From Anaerosolibacter carboniphilus (GTDB lineage: Bacteria; Bacillota; Clostridia; Peptostreptococcales; Thermotaleaceae): a stretch of DNA of 64,000 nucleotides. Below the pieces are notes generated by a model. It was not told the DNA's origin. It did no database searches and was given only the letters and a program-made list of their open reading frames with translations. A program made the position numbers and the translations under genes. Location: positions 310,001-374,000 of the forward strand of contig NZ_JACHEN010000001.1 of assembly GCF_014205875.1 (NCBI RefSeq), written 5' to 3'. Below are positions 1-9,001 of this stretch, one piece after another; the first letter of the stretch is position 1, and each line of letters opens with the position of its first letter.

Positions 1-513
1 AAAAAAACAAAAAAAGATCTGATAAGAATCTTAAGATTGATGCCCTATGGCGTTCAAACGATGAGCAGCAGCATCAAGGGGTTGGTTGAAAGCTCAACGA
101 ATATTGGGGTTCTCGAAATTGTAGAAGATAAGGTGAAATTTACAAGTTCTGTCAGAAGCTCTGTAAGAACATTAAAACACGAAATCAATGATCGAATAAA
201 AGCGATTTGCGAGTTGACAGGAGCAGAAATGAGTCTGGTCGCAGATTATCCTGAATGGGAATATAAAGTAGAATCAAAAATTAGAGATCTCATGATTGAT
301 GTTTATCGAGAGATGTTTGGTAAAGAACTAAAAGTAGACGCTATTCATGCAGGGCTTGAGTGTGGTTTTCTAAAGGAAAAGATCGGGGACATAGATATGA
401 TATCTCTAGGGCCTAATCTATACGACGTGCATACACCAAATGAGCACTTGAGCATATCATCAACGGAAAGAGTCTATCATTTCTTATGTGAAGTGCTAAA
501 GCAATTGAAATAA
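1..513 (+). CDS. pepD: Aminoacyl-histidine dipeptidase (PepD type), C-terminal part
   Basis: C-terminal part of an M20-family Xaa-His dipeptidase, a cytosolic zinc enzyme that cleaves dipeptides such as carnosine-type Xaa-His. The reading frame is open to the first base of the window, and the residues before the first ATG (LIRILRLMPYG) fit the family, so the gene really begins upstream. Seen here are the dimerisation/late catalytic parts: the GLVESSTNIGV segment and, near the end, the HAGLECG metal-ligand motif followed by DMISLGPNLYDVHTPNEHLS, which is characteristic of PepD. A strong terminator follows 40 bases after the stop. The family call rests on recognised motifs; the substrate is inferred. 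Confidence 0.88.
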   Translation, partial: KKTKKDLIRILRLMPYGVQTMSSSIKGLVESSTNIGVLEIVEDKVKFTSSVRSSVRTLKHEINDRIKAICELTGAEMSLVADYPEWEYKVESKIRDLMIDVYREMFGKELKVDAIHAGLECGFLKEKIGDIDMISLGPNLYDVHTPNEHLSISSTERVYHFLCEVLKQLK

Positions 514-551
514 AAATTATACGTAATAGAGGCCAATGAGAATGTAAAGAA

Positions 552-588
552 ATCATGACCACCCTTTTGACGGGTGGTCATGATTTTA
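552..588 (+). terminator. Rho-independent terminator after pepD
   Basis: Perfect 13-bp stem (ATCATGACCACCC paired with GGGTGGTCATGAT), 7-base loop, followed by a T-rich run. It ends the pepD transcript. Confidence 0.9.
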
Positions 589-672
589 TAAAAGTCATAG
601 TCAGAACGATGCGATAAACTCTACTGTAGTAGAATTGATAAGATTTTTATAATTTTATTGAATTTTTGACTA

Positions 673-1350
673 CTGGCCAGACAGGCAATGAATTACTGTA
701 TCAATAAGGAAGAACTGATACAGTTAGCAACCAATGGCTTAGCTACGGCTGCCAAAGGACCGCTGCCTCCGAGTATATTGCATGATCCTCATTTGACTGG
801 ATATAGCTATAATGTATCTAAAGCAAAATCTCTTTTAGAGCAGGCTGGATTTAAAGGAAATCAAAAGGGAACATTGAATTTAGTTTTTATGGAGATGATC
901 GGTGATCAAACATATCCATTGATAGCAAAGGCTACTCAAAAATACTTAAAGGAAATAGGAATTGAAACAAAGATTACATCAAGACCACGAACGGAGTATT
1001 TAACGCCAGAAGTCTATAACACAGTAGACATATTTGTATATCGATGGATTGGAGATACTGGTGATCCTGATAACTTCTTGCAGCCAATGTTCAATATTAA
1101 GAATGCTACAGATTTTACAAGATATCATAGTCCAGAGGTAGAAAGTTTAATGGAGTCAGCGATTAGTATTAAAAATCCTATAAAAAGACAAGAACAATAT
1201 TATGAAATTCAACAAAAGATTGTAGAGGATGCACCATGGATATTTTTATTTCACAATACAAATGATTACGTTTTTAAACCCCATGTGAAAGGTGTTAAGA
1301 TACATCCTCTAGGGTTCTATAAGCTAAACAATATGTGGATAGACGAATAG
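673..1350 (+). pseudogene. Truncated peptide ABC transporter substrate-binding protein (family 5), C-terminal fragment
   Basis: About 225 residues matching the C-terminal half of SBP_bac_5 proteins (OppA/DppA type), which normally have about 500-560 residues. The fragment starts inside a conserved segment: the codons before the ATG at 688 read ARQA, the usual lead-in to the NYCINKEELI motif, and an in-frame stop lies just upstream at 667. No ribosome site, signal peptide or lipobox is present, so the N-terminal half is missing. No permease or ATPase partners lie nearby. I read it as a deletion remnant; a short expressed protein cannot be excluded but would lack half the binding cleft. Confidence 0.75.
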
Positions 1351-1429
1351 TAGATCTTGTATGACAATTTTTTAAAAGAAAAATATTTAAAAATGAAAGT
1401 GTTTGCATTGATTTTATTTGTTATATAAA

Positions 1430-1468
1430 AAAAGGCTGTGTGAAAATAGTTTTCACACAGCCTTTTCC
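1430..1468 (+). terminator. Strong hairpin terminator
   Basis: Near-perfect stem AAAAGGCTGTGTGAAAA / TTTTCACACAGCCTTTT with almost no loop. It closes the remnant transcription unit ahead of the TetR gene and has A and T runs on both sides, so it may work in either direction. Confidence 0.8.
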
Positions 1469-1564
1469 ATAAGCTATACTGATCTCATGGGTATTGGTAA
1501 TATCTTAAATCGATTCACCTTGACAGGCAGCAGATACAGAATAGAAATAATTTCCCAAAAGCAA

Positions 1565-1614
1565 TTGATTATTTTTTTATAAAACCATATAATGGTATTA
1601 ACTAAATAGTTAAT
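1565..1614 (+). promoter_or_regulatory. Promoter and TetR operator of the RND efflux regulator
   Basis: A promoter TTGATT (1565-1570), 17-base spacer, TATAAT (1588-1593) is followed at once by a perfect palindrome at 1597-1614 (ATTAACTA, AA, TAGTTAAT). The same palindrome with a different centre occurs before the adaptor gene at 2288-2305. The site lies 18 bases before the TetR start codon, as expected for autorepression. Binding by this TetR is inferred from the matched pair. Confidence 0.75.
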
Positions 1615-1632
1615 TAAAGAGGTGTACTGCAG

Positions 1633-2265
1633 ATGTCTATGAAACCAAACAACCAAGATAGTAAGCAAAGAATACTTGATGCTGCTCTGGATGTATTCTA
1701 TGAAGTTGGATTTGAGGGTGCCCGAGTTGATGATATTGCGAAAAGGGCTCAAGTAAACAAAGCATTGATCTATTATTACTTCAAAAGCAAAGAAGAACTA
1801 TTAACGGAGCTGATCAATATAAATATAGATGAGATGCTTCTCATGAAAAGTCAAGTATTGGAGAGCAATGATACTTTTAATATAAGCGCATATAAAGAAG
1901 CTTCGAACAAAATGATAGATATGCTAAAGCATAAAAAAAAGATACTCAGTATTCTATTGGGAGAGATATTAAAAAATTCCAATAATGAAAAGATTAGCAA
2001 AGGATTTGAATTTTTCTTTCCTATAATGGAAGATAGTATAGAGAGAATGCGTGCGATAGGAGTAGATCAGGCGAGAGTTGATGAGGGGATTATAGCCGGA
2101 TTTTTTTTCGGAATGATGCCTGTAATTACGTACATTACAATCGGAGAAAAGTGGGCAGATTGTTATGGTTTTGACAAGTCTTATCTAGAAGATAAATTTA
2201 CTGGATTTTTAAATGACTTCTTTATTGAGAATTTTATTCAATTTTTAAAGAAAGAACAACCATAA
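1633..2265 (+). CDS. TetR family transcriptional regulator of the RND efflux operon
   Basis: 210-residue TetR repressor. The N-terminal helix-turn-helix domain spans about residues 10-60, including the segment QRILDAALDVFYEVGFEGARVDDIAKRA and the typical ALIYYYFKSKEEL recognition/fourth-helix motif; the rest is the ligand-binding domain. The gene stands directly before the adaptor and pump genes on the same strand, and near-identical palindromes precede this gene and the adaptor gene. This arrangement supports repression of itself and of the efflux operon, relieved by a pump substrate. The ligand is unknown. An ATG at 1639 is an alternative start; the upstream ATG at 1633 has a GAGGTG ribosome site 8-13 bases before it. 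Confidence 0.9.
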   Translation: MSMKPNNQDSKQRILDAALDVFYEVGFEGARVDDIAKRAQVNKALIYYYFKSKEELLTELININIDEMLLMKSQVLESNDTFNISAYKEASNKMIDMLKHKKKILSILLGEILKNSNNEKISKGFEFFFPIMEDSIERMRAIGVDQARVDEGIIAGFFFGMMPVITYITIGEKWADCYGFDKSYLEDKFTGFLNDFFIENFIQFLKKEQP

Positions 2266-2287
2266 AACGTATAAATTTTTATAATAT

Positions 2288-2305
2288 ATTAACTAACTAG
2301 TTAAT
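2288..2305 (+). promoter_or_regulatory. TetR operator before the efflux adaptor gene
   Basis: Perfect palindrome ATTAACTA, AC, TAGTTAAT, differing from the 1597-1614 site only in the central dinucleotide. It lies just downstream of a possible -10 element TATAAT (2280-2285) and upstream of the AGGAGG ribosome site of the adaptor gene. No good -35 is visible. Confidence 0.75.
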
Positions 2306-2321
2306 TAAAAAGGAGGTAAAT

Positions 2322-3419
2322 ATGAAAAAGTTAATTGCATTTATACTGATGGGGATATTTCTTACAACTGGATGTCAGCCTCAAAAAGAAATGGAAGTGC
2401 CAAAGAAAAACGTTAAAGTCATTCAGGCAGAAACAAGAAAATACCCATTGGTTTTAGACTATATAGGAATGGTGGATTCTCAAGATGTAAGAACACCTGG
2501 CTTTAAAACAGGAGGAAAAATAGAAGAGATATTTGTCAAATCAGGCCAACGCGTAAGCAAGGGTGAGAAACTGGTTCGGTTAAATGAAGAGGACTTAAAG
2601 AATAACGTAGAAGTGACGAAAGCCCAGTATGAAATTGCAAAGTCACAATATAAGACGAGCGCTGAGATAGCTGAAAGGAACTATCTATATACGAAGGATA
2701 TCTATGAAAAAAATGAGAAACTTCTGGAAGCAGGTGCTATTTCTTCTCAACAGTTAGAGGATATTCGGCAGGAGTTGATTATAAACGAAGCAAAAAAAGA
2801 AGAGATTGAAATATTAAAAAATCAAATAGATATTGCTTATGCTTCCTATCTGCAAAGTCAAGACTTGCTTGAAAACAGTGTGCTTAGGAGTGAGGTAGAT
2901 GGCACCGTTGTACAAATATCGGCAAAAGAAGGAGATTATATAGCACAAGGAATGCCTGTCGTTGCTGTAAAAGGGAAAGACAGTTCTGTGAAGGTAGGGG
3001 TTACAAATGAAGATGTTAGTAAGATATATCTAGGAATGGGTGTTGCCGTTAAGTATCAAAAGGATGAAATAAAAGGAAGTGTAGAAACCGTATCTTCCAT
3101 TCCTGGTGACCAAAGCAGCCTCTATGAAGTCAAAATAAGCCTTGAACCCAATAACATTCCTATAGGAACATTGGTAGATGTATCTTTTAATCTTGGAGAA
3201 ATACAAGGTTTATTTGTTCCTATGAACAGCCTTTTGAATGAATCCTTTGATTTTGTATATATCGTGGAGAATGAAAAAGCTGTTATGAAAGAAGTCGTTT
3301 TGGGAGAAGTGCTTGGCAGTGAGATAGAAATTAAAGAAGGTATCACTCCCGGAGACAAAGTAATCGTAGAAGGAGTGAAAAGCATAAAAAATGGCGATCG
3401 GGTGGATATAAAAGAGTAA
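2322..3419 (+). CDS. RND efflux periplasmic-adaptor type lipoprotein
   Basis: 365-residue membrane fusion (adaptor) protein of the HlyD/AcrA type. The N-terminus is a lipoprotein signal: a short hydrophobic stretch then the lipobox LTTGC with the modified Cys at residue 18. Next come the first half of the lipoyl-like domain (about 50-85, with GGKIEEIFVKSGQRVSKGE), a long coiled-coil hairpin (about 90-185), the second lipoyl half (about 190-220, DGTVVQISAKEGDYIAQG) and beta-barrel and membrane-proximal domains. It couples to the pump encoded 13 bases downstream. In an organism without a normal outer membrane it would sit on the outer face of the cell membrane. Confidence 0.9.
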   Translation: MKKLIAFILMGIFLTTGCQPQKEMEVPKKNVKVIQAETRKYPLVLDYIGMVDSQDVRTPGFKTGGKIEEIFVKSGQRVSKGEKLVRLNEEDLKNNVEVTKAQYEIAKSQYKTSAEIAERNYLYTKDIYEKNEKLLEAGAISSQQLEDIRQELIINEAKKEEIEILKNQIDIAYASYLQSQDLLENSVLRSEVDGTVVQISAKEGDYIAQGMPVVAVKGKDSSVKVGVTNEDVSKIYLGMGVAVKYQKDEIKGSVETVSSIPGDQSSLYEVKISLEPNNIPIGTLVDVSFNLGEIQGLFVPMNSLLNESFDFVYIVENEKAVMKEVVLGEVLGSEIEIKEGITPGDKVIVEGVKSIKNGDRVDIKE

Positions 3420-3432
3420 AGGGGGGATCAAC

Positions 3433-6400
3433 TTGTTTAAAGATATGCTTCAATTACCAATAAAAAATAAAACAGTCACGATAGTCTTCATGATTATGAT
3501 TATTATATTTGGTGCATACAGCTATTATACGATTCCCAAGCAAGAATATCCTGAATTCCCTGCTCCCGCAGCAATGATAACGGTGATTTATCCAGGAGCT
3601 TCTGCAGAGGAAGTTGAAATCTTGGTAACACAAAAATTAGAAGAAAAGCTTACTGAATTAAGAAACTATGATTATTCAAGTTCTTCTTCTCTAAACAGTG
3701 CAGCGGCAATTATGCTTATTCTAGACATGGACCTCTCTGAAAGCGAAGTCAACCAAACCTGGAATGATCTCTATCGAATGGTTGAAGACATAAAGGAAGA
3801 ACTTCCAGCAGGTGTAGCAGAAATAGATATCAATACCAATCTTGTGGAAACCTCTGGGATACTAATTGGGTTATCAGGAGGTCAGTATAGCTATGAACAG
3901 TTGGTATCCTATGGAGAAAGATTAAGAGATAATCTTATGAAGCTGGGGGGAATGAAAAAATTTGACATCATCGGCGAGCAAAAGAAAGAGGTAAAAATAG
4001 AAGTGGACTTAAAGAAACTTGATTTATATAATTTGTCCGTCGGTCATATAACCAACATACTTTCTGCACAAAATATTCAAATGCCCTCAGGAAATATACA
4101 AGATGAGAATATGAAATTCTATGTAAATCAAGAAGGCTTATATAGGTCATTGGATGAGATCGGGGATACGATCATCGATATAAGGGAAGATAAAACCATC
4201 GTCAGATTGAAAGATGTGGCAAAAGTATACATGGGACTAAAAGATACCAACTACAGAATAAGGAACAACGGAGAAAACGGGATCATATTGGTAGGGTATT
4301 TCAAAGGAGATTTAAATGTAGTTACAGCAGGGAAAGAAGTAAGGGAAGTCTTAGAAAACTTCAAGAAAGAGCTTCCCGAAGATATAAGAATAGATGAAAT
4401 TGTTTACCAACCCGATGAAGTAGCCAAGTCTGTAAATAACTTTACCTCAAACCTTATAGAAGGAATCATCATCGTTATCGCGGTAATTATGATTGGGATG
4501 GGGATAAGGAATGCTACGACGGTTTCCTTTGCCATACCTTTATCCATGCTTATTACCTTTATTACAATGGGCCTTATGGGGATTAAAATTCATATGATAA
4601 CGATCACGGGACTTATCATGGCATTGGGAATGTTGGTAGATAATGCCATCGTAGTAAGTGATTCAATTCAAAACAAAATAGATGAAGATATGGATCAGCT
4701 GACTGCCTGCATAGAGGGAACAAAAGAGGTTGCCATACCGGTACTCTCATCCACCCTTACAACGATCGCAGCTTTTTCTCCCCTGTTGTTTTTGCCTGCA
4801 ACAACTGGAAGCTTCATAGGAGGCATACCCCAGATGATCATCATATCTCTGACAGCTTCCTATGGGATTGCAATTTTCGTAACGCCTCTGTTAGCCTTTT
4901 TATTTTTCAGAAAAAGTAAAAATAAAAAGAAAGCTGGAAAAATAAAAGATGTATTTGAAAGACTGTTAACTTTAGGTTTGAGATACAAAGGGAGAACGAT
5001 TTTGTTTTCTATGGTAATTTTGGTTCTATCTATAGCATTAGGCAGTATTTTGCCTCAAGAGATTTTTCCTCCCTCTGATAAAGATATGATATATATTGAT
5101 ATCAAAACAGAATACCTTAGCAACATAGATAAAACGGATAGCTTGGTAAAAGAAGTGGAAGCTGTATTGAAAGAACAACCAGAGATCACCACCTATACAT
5201 CAGCTATAGGGGGAGGCCTTCCAAAGTTTGATTTATCCATAAGGCCCCAATCAAATTCTCCTGACGCAGCACAGGTTGTCATAAGAGTAGATTTAAAAAA
5301 AGGAGAGCGATTTAAAACCAATGGAGATCTGGTAAGGCATCTTCAACAAATATATGATGAAAGGATCGTAGGCGCTGATGTGATCGTAAAAGAACTGGAA
5401 GTGCAAGGTGGGCTAGGTGCACCCATACAGATAAGGATTAAGGGAAATGAAATGGAAGATATATTTGCTGCCAAAGAAGAAATCAAAGAAGTACTTAAAA
5501 ATATAGATGGGACCATCAATGTAAGGGATGATCTACCCCAACTAGACTATCAGTTCAATATTAAAATAGATAGCAATAGGGCTTTGACCTATGGTCTTAC
5601 AAAGTACGACATACAAAATGAAGTGAATATCGCTTTGATGGGGAGAAGTGCATCTGTATTCAGAGAAAACAATAAAGAATATGATATTCGCGTGAAAGGG
5701 AATATATCAAAGCTGGAAGAACTAAAAAACATGAAAATAAAATCTTCTCTTACAGGCTTGCAAATCTTGTTGAAAGATGTGGCAGATATTACGTTTATTC
5801 CAGTTATTGTACAGGTGAATCGTTATGAAGGAGAAAGAGCTGTAGCTGTACAAGGAGATGTACTGCCCGGATATAATGCTATCGATGTGCAGACGATTTT
5901 AGAAGAAAGAATAAAAGATATGGATTTAACTGGCGTTACGATTGTTCCAGAAGGAGAAAAGGCGGACCTGGAAGGTGACATGGGAAATATAGGCATAGCA
6001 GCACTATTTGCCGTATTTATGCTGTTCATCATTCTTATGATACAGTTCAACTCAGTCATGCAGCCAGGTATTATTCTGGCTGCAGTACCATTATCCCTTA
6101 TAGGATCGATGCTTGCTCTAGTGATGTTTATGCAGCCCCTATCTCTATTTAGCATGTTGGGAGTCGTTAGTTTAATAGGGGTAGCTATTAATAATGCGAT
6201 TATCTTAATCGATTATATAAATTCTCAAAGGAAAGAGGGGATTCCAATTGATGAGGCATGCGCCAAAGCTGTAAATGCCAGATTCAGGCCGGTAGTACTA
6301 AGTACTACGACGACGGTGTTTGGTCTGCTGCCATTAGCATTCTTTGGGAATGACTTATTTCGGCCCATGGCAGTGGCGTTTATGGGAGGGCTTATGGTAT

Positions 6401-6519
6401 CCACTCTGTTAACGCTAGTGATCGTACCTGTGCTGTACAGCTTGATTGAGGGTAAAATAGAATCCTTTCGAAAAAAATCTATTCGTAAAAGATTAAAAGC
6501 AAATAGAGAGAACGCATAA
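3433..6519 (+). CDS. RND (AcrB/MMPL-like) efflux pump permease
   Basis: 1028-residue resistance-nodulation-division transporter, full length for the AcrB/CzcA group. One N-terminal transmembrane helix (about 14-32) is followed by a large extracytoplasmic loop, a helical block (about 340-495), a second loop and a C-terminal helical block (about 850-1010): the usual duplicated 12-helix plan. The proton-relay segment in helix 4 reads GMLVDNAIVV with Asp403 followed by Asn404, where AcrB has two Asp residues. The start is TTG at 3433 behind a run of six G. Together with the lipoprotein adaptor and the TetR gene this is one operon; the substrate is probably a hydrophobic drug-like compound, which is inference. 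Confidence 0.92.
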   Translation: MFKDMLQLPIKNKTVTIVFMIMIIIFGAYSYYTIPKQEYPEFPAPAAMITVIYPGASAEEVEILVTQKLEEKLTELRNYDYSSSSSLNSAAAIMLILDMDLSESEVNQTWNDLYRMVEDIKEELPAGVAEIDINTNLVETSGILIGLSGGQYSYEQLVSYGERLRDNLMKLGGMKKFDIIGEQKKEVKIEVDLKKLDLYNLSVGHITNILSAQNIQMPSGNIQDENMKFYVNQEGLYRSLDEIGDTIIDIREDKTIVRLKDVAKVYMGLKDTNYRIRNNGENGIILVGYFKGDLNVVTAGKEVREVLENFKKELPEDIRIDEIVYQPDEVAKSVNNFTSNLIEGIIIVIAVIMIGMGIRNATTVSFAIPLSMLITFITMGLMGIKIHMITITGLIMALGMLVDNAIVVSDSIQNKIDEDMDQLTACIEGTKEVAIPVLSSTLTTIAAFSPLLFLPATTGSFIGGIPQMIIISLTASYGIAIFVTPLLAFLFFRKSKNKKKAGKIKDVFERLLTLGLRYKGRTILFSMVILVLSIALGSILPQEIFPPSDKDMIYIDIKTEYLSNIDKTDSLVKEVEAVLKEQPEITTYTSAIGGGLPKFDLSIRPQSNSPDAAQVVIRVDLKKGERFKTNGDLVRHLQQIYDERIVGADVIVKELEVQGGLGAPIQIRIKGNEMEDIFAAKEEIKEVLKNIDGTINVRDDLPQLDYQFNIKIDSNRALTYGLTKYDIQNEVNIALMGRSASVFRENNKEYDIRVKGNISKLEELKNMKIKSSLTGLQILLKDVADITFIPVIVQVNRYEGERAVAVQGDVLPGYNAIDVQTILEERIKDMDLTGVTIVPEGEKADLEGDMGNIGIAALFAVFMLFIILMIQFNSVMQPGIILAAVPLSLIGSMLALVMFMQPLSLFSMLGVVSLIGVAINNAIILIDYINSQRKEGIPIDEACAKAVNARFRPVVLSTTTTVFGLLPLAFFGNDLFRPMAVAFMGGLMVSTLLTLVIVPVLYSLIEGKIESFRKKSIRKRLKANRENA

Positions 6520-6524
6520 ATATT

Positions 6525-6561
6525 AAATCAAAGGCAGGGATTGGTTCCCTGCCTTTGATTT
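6525..6561. terminator. Bidirectional terminator between the RND operon and the PEP-enzyme remnant
   Basis: Perfect 16-bp stem (AAATCAAAGGCAGGGA / TCCCTGCCTTTGATTT) between converging units. The A and T ends of the stem can serve both strands. Confidence 0.85.
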
Positions 6562-6564
6562 AGG

Positions 6565-7507
6565 TTATAGCAGTTTAATGGTACCATTCAGTCCATCCAG
6601 TTCTACCATTTGACCATCCTTCAAAATGGAAACAGCATCTTCTATTCCTGAAACACATGGCTTGCCATACTCCCTTGCTACAAGGGCTCCGATACCTCCT
6701 ACTTCGAGAATTATGCCTGCTGCATTGATGAATAAAGGGGGCCAACCTGGATCTGTAGCCCTCGCTACTAATATATCCCCTGGTAGTATGGGTTTTTCAT
6801 CGGGAGTTCTGAGAATTTTAACTTTTCCCCTTACTGTTCCTGGTGAAATAGGCTCTCCAACTAGTTCACCTTCACGTGCTTTCTTCTTGGGAGGTCGGAG
6901 TATCTTACCCCTAGAGTCAATGACCTTGGGAAATTCTCGTATATGCTCTATTTTTTTAATGAAAGTAGTATTCTTAGAAATTAGAGATTTAAGGTTAATA
7001 GAGGGATCCTTCATTGCCTTTTCGAGATCATCTAAGGTGAGATCAAATATTGTCAGGGGATTATGTGTTGAATCAACATTTTCAGCCATTGCTTTCAGTT
7101 ATTTGTAGAATAGGGCAGGTTCCTCATCGTATCGGGGCGTTGCGATATCAAGTTCCTTAGGAGATCTGAAGCCATATTTCTCCATAAAATGCTCCCATGC
7201 TGTCATAAAATCCTTGGAAAGAACCCTTGCTTCCTGTTTTTCTTTGAATATCTCAAAGGATGGGCAATCATAGAAACCGACGGCACTGGAAGGGAAAGGA
7301 TTAAGAAGGTTCCACCTTTCTCAGTGCCTTGAGAACATTCATTCCTGTACCTAAGTTGCTCAGCGCTGCTTTCAATAGTGCACCTCGGAGTTTTGGAGGG
7401 AGCGTCTTCGGTACATATTCATTTTCGTTTATATTTTCAATGATCTCTGAAGAAGATACATCTATAGAACGATAGCTATTTGCTAGTTTCTTCTTACCGT
7501 AGATCAA
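6565..7507 (-). pseudogene. Decayed PEP-utilising enzyme (pyruvate phosphate dikinase / PEP synthase-like)
   Basis: Minus-strand remnant of a multi-domain PEP-utilising enzyme, which usually has about 800-900 residues. Reading from 7507 down there are 68 codons of linker-like sequence, then a stop and a frame change near 7300. Next is a piece containing EKYGFRSPKELDIATPRY, which ends in an in-frame TAA at 7106-7108. The same frame continues into the C-terminal mobile domain (6565-7089; GELVGEPISPGTVRGKVKIL, DPGWPPLF, AREYGKP). The mobile domain lacks the phosphorylated His: it reads GGIGALVAREYG where relatives have GGxxTHGAxxAREYG. The ATP-grasp domain is absent. The run HNPLTIFD then LTLDDLEKA looks like an internal deletion joined at a short shared sequence. 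Loss of the catalytic His, the stops and the missing domains make function very unlikely. Confidence 0.8.
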
Positions 7508-7628
7508 AATCTATGGAGCTTCATGCAGTATCAAACCAAGAGTCAAAAAAATTATATAAATTCATTAGATTTACCGATATATGTAGTATCATAATAAGCT
7601 AAATTAAAAATGAAAGAGGTGACTTTAG

Positions 7629-8195
7629 ATGGATATAAAATCTATTTCGAGCGGAAATCAAACAGTGAAATACGGACAGAGAAAAGAAACAGAGAATGAA
7701 AGAGAGGAAAAAATAAAAGATAACAGCCAGGGAGTTAAGCTTGGAGACGCAGTAAAATATGAAAAAACAGAAAATCATAAGAAAAAGTATATAACTTATG
7801 ACAAGACGACTGTAGAAAGATTGAAGGCAGAAGCAGACAGAAGATATTCTGACCTAAGAAGAATGGTAGAAGAGCTCCTAAGAAAACAAGGGATGACGTT
7901 TAAAGGTGCTCTAAAGTTGGAGTCTATAGAAATAGATGAAGAAACCCAACAAAAAGCTATAGAAGCAATTGAAGAGGGTGGAGAGTATAGCGTAGATGCA
8001 GTAGCTACAAGAATCATAGATTTTGCAAAGGCCATTTCTGGAGGCGATAAGGACCAAATACCTGTATTGAAAAATGCGATAAAGGAAGGCTTTGAAGCAG
8101 CGAAAAAAGTTTTTGGGGGGAACCTTCCAGATATCTGCGAAAAGACCTATCATGAGGTCATGGAGAGATTAGATGCATGGGAAAAAGAAAACTAG
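7629..8195 (+). CDS. Conserved hypothetical protein, 188 aa
   Basis: Intact soluble protein with a good ribosome site (AAAGAGGTGA) 7 bases before the ATG. Residues 1-60 are charged and low in complexity, probably disordered. About 60-85 is a basic amphipathic helix (RLKAEADRRYSDLRRMVEELLRKQG). The C-terminal 80 residues form a compact helical domain ending FGGNLPDICEKTYHEVMERLDAWEKE. I recall similar C-terminal domains in uncharacterised bacterial proteins, some near flagellar genes, but cannot name the family with confidence. No signal peptide or membrane segment. It has its own terminator and no clear operon partner. Confidence 0.8.
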   Translation: MDIKSISSGNQTVKYGQRKETENEREEKIKDNSQGVKLGDAVKYEKTENHKKKYITYDKTTVERLKAEADRRYSDLRRMVEELLRKQGMTFKGALKLESIEIDEETQQKAIEAIEEGGEYSVDAVATRIIDFAKAISGGDKDQIPVLKNAIKEGFEAAKKVFGGNLPDICEKTYHEVMERLDAWEKEN

Positions 8196-8272
8196 GTGTC
8201 TCAAACGAAGAAGCTAGATAGATCAGTAAATTTGCTGTTGAGTTTGAGTCAAGGTGATGATATTTTGTTAAG

Positions 8273-8336
8273 AAAACTTCGGTGATAGAGGATATGAGCA
8301 CAGTTTTTTCCATATCCTTTCCCTACCGAAGTTTTT
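8273..8336 (+). terminator. Long hairpin terminator
   Basis: AAAACTTCGGT pairs with ACCGAAGTTTT at the ends, and an inner GGATATG/CATATCC pair extends the stem. A T-run follows. It ends the hypothetical gene at 7629-8195 and may also serve the opposing strand. Confidence 0.7.
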
Positions 8337-8413
8337 AATGTTCTTAGACCAAGGGAAGGGGAATGGCATGTTTAAAAACACCATTTCCTCAAAGCTTTGA
8401 AACGTTGATTCAC

Positions 8414-9001
8414 CTAAAACTCCATTACGACATTGGCCATGCCTTTCAAACCGGGGACTCTGTAACATTGATTTATAAATCCTTCATAGATAATTTCTTT
8501 GTTTTCTATAGCGAGCAGTTCGTTAGAGCTGATTAGTTCAGGCACTTTTTCATAATTAAAAATATTGCTATTCATTAAGAGTTCGGAAACAAATTGAGAG
8601 CAAAAGTAATGATTTTTTCTTTTTATAGGCATGTTAAGTAAAACACCGAATAAACCTATAAAATTATATTTGTACTTGTCCTTTTCTTTTTTAAAGTTTT
8701 CAACCTGTTCCTGTAGAGAAAAGTACTGATCTTCAGTTACCCTGACTTGATATATCAGGCACTCACATTTGGAAAACTTCCTGTAAACTCCTTCATATAG
8801 ATTTTCTTCCACGAACCCCCCTGAGAAAGGATTTTCAGGATTTGTCCTTCCAAAAGAGTACATTTTGGTAAATTTGTTATCAAAACTGATAGATGCATGC
8901 ACATATTTTGTTTGAGAAAATGTATAAATTAAGCTTGAAAGCCAAGTGCCTGTTTTTGTAAAAATTAAGTAAATATATTTATGTTTCACAGGTATATTCA
9001 A
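8414..9001 (-). CDS. Permuted papain-like (YiiX/NlpC-P60-like) hydrolase
   Basis: 195-residue protein with the order of active-site residues of circularly permuted papain-fold amidases. His35 lies in YVHASISFD and the Cys134 nucleophile in HYFCSQFVSELL, so His precedes Cys, as in YiiX/YebB-type proteins. The surrounding motifs (YTFSQTKYVHASI near the N-terminus, FCSQFVSELLMNSN) fit that group, whose members often cleave amide bonds in cell-envelope or lipid substrates. There is no signal peptide, so it is probably cytosolic. The actual substrate is unknown. The gene is alone on its strand. Confidence 0.75.
   Translation of the reverse strand: MNIPVKHKYIYLIFTKTGTWLSSLIYTFSQTKYVHASISFDNKFTKMYSFGRTNPENPFSGGFVEENLYEGVYRKFSKCECLIYQVRVTEDQYFSLQEQVENFKKEKDKYKYNFIGLFGVLLNMPIKRKNHYFCSQFVSELLMNSNIFNYEKVPELISSNELLAIENKEIIYEGFINQCYRVPGLKGMANVVMEF

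Noticed and set aside
1474-1752. Minus-strand frame of 92 residues at the TetR start
   Set aside because: It runs through the terminator, promoter and operator and into the TetR gene on the other strand; its hydrophobic look comes from AT-rich DNA.
6626-7108. Long plus-strand open frame opposite the PEP-enzyme remnant
   Set aside because: The minus strand translation is clearly homologous to a mobile PEP-enzyme domain; the plus frame is its antisense shadow.
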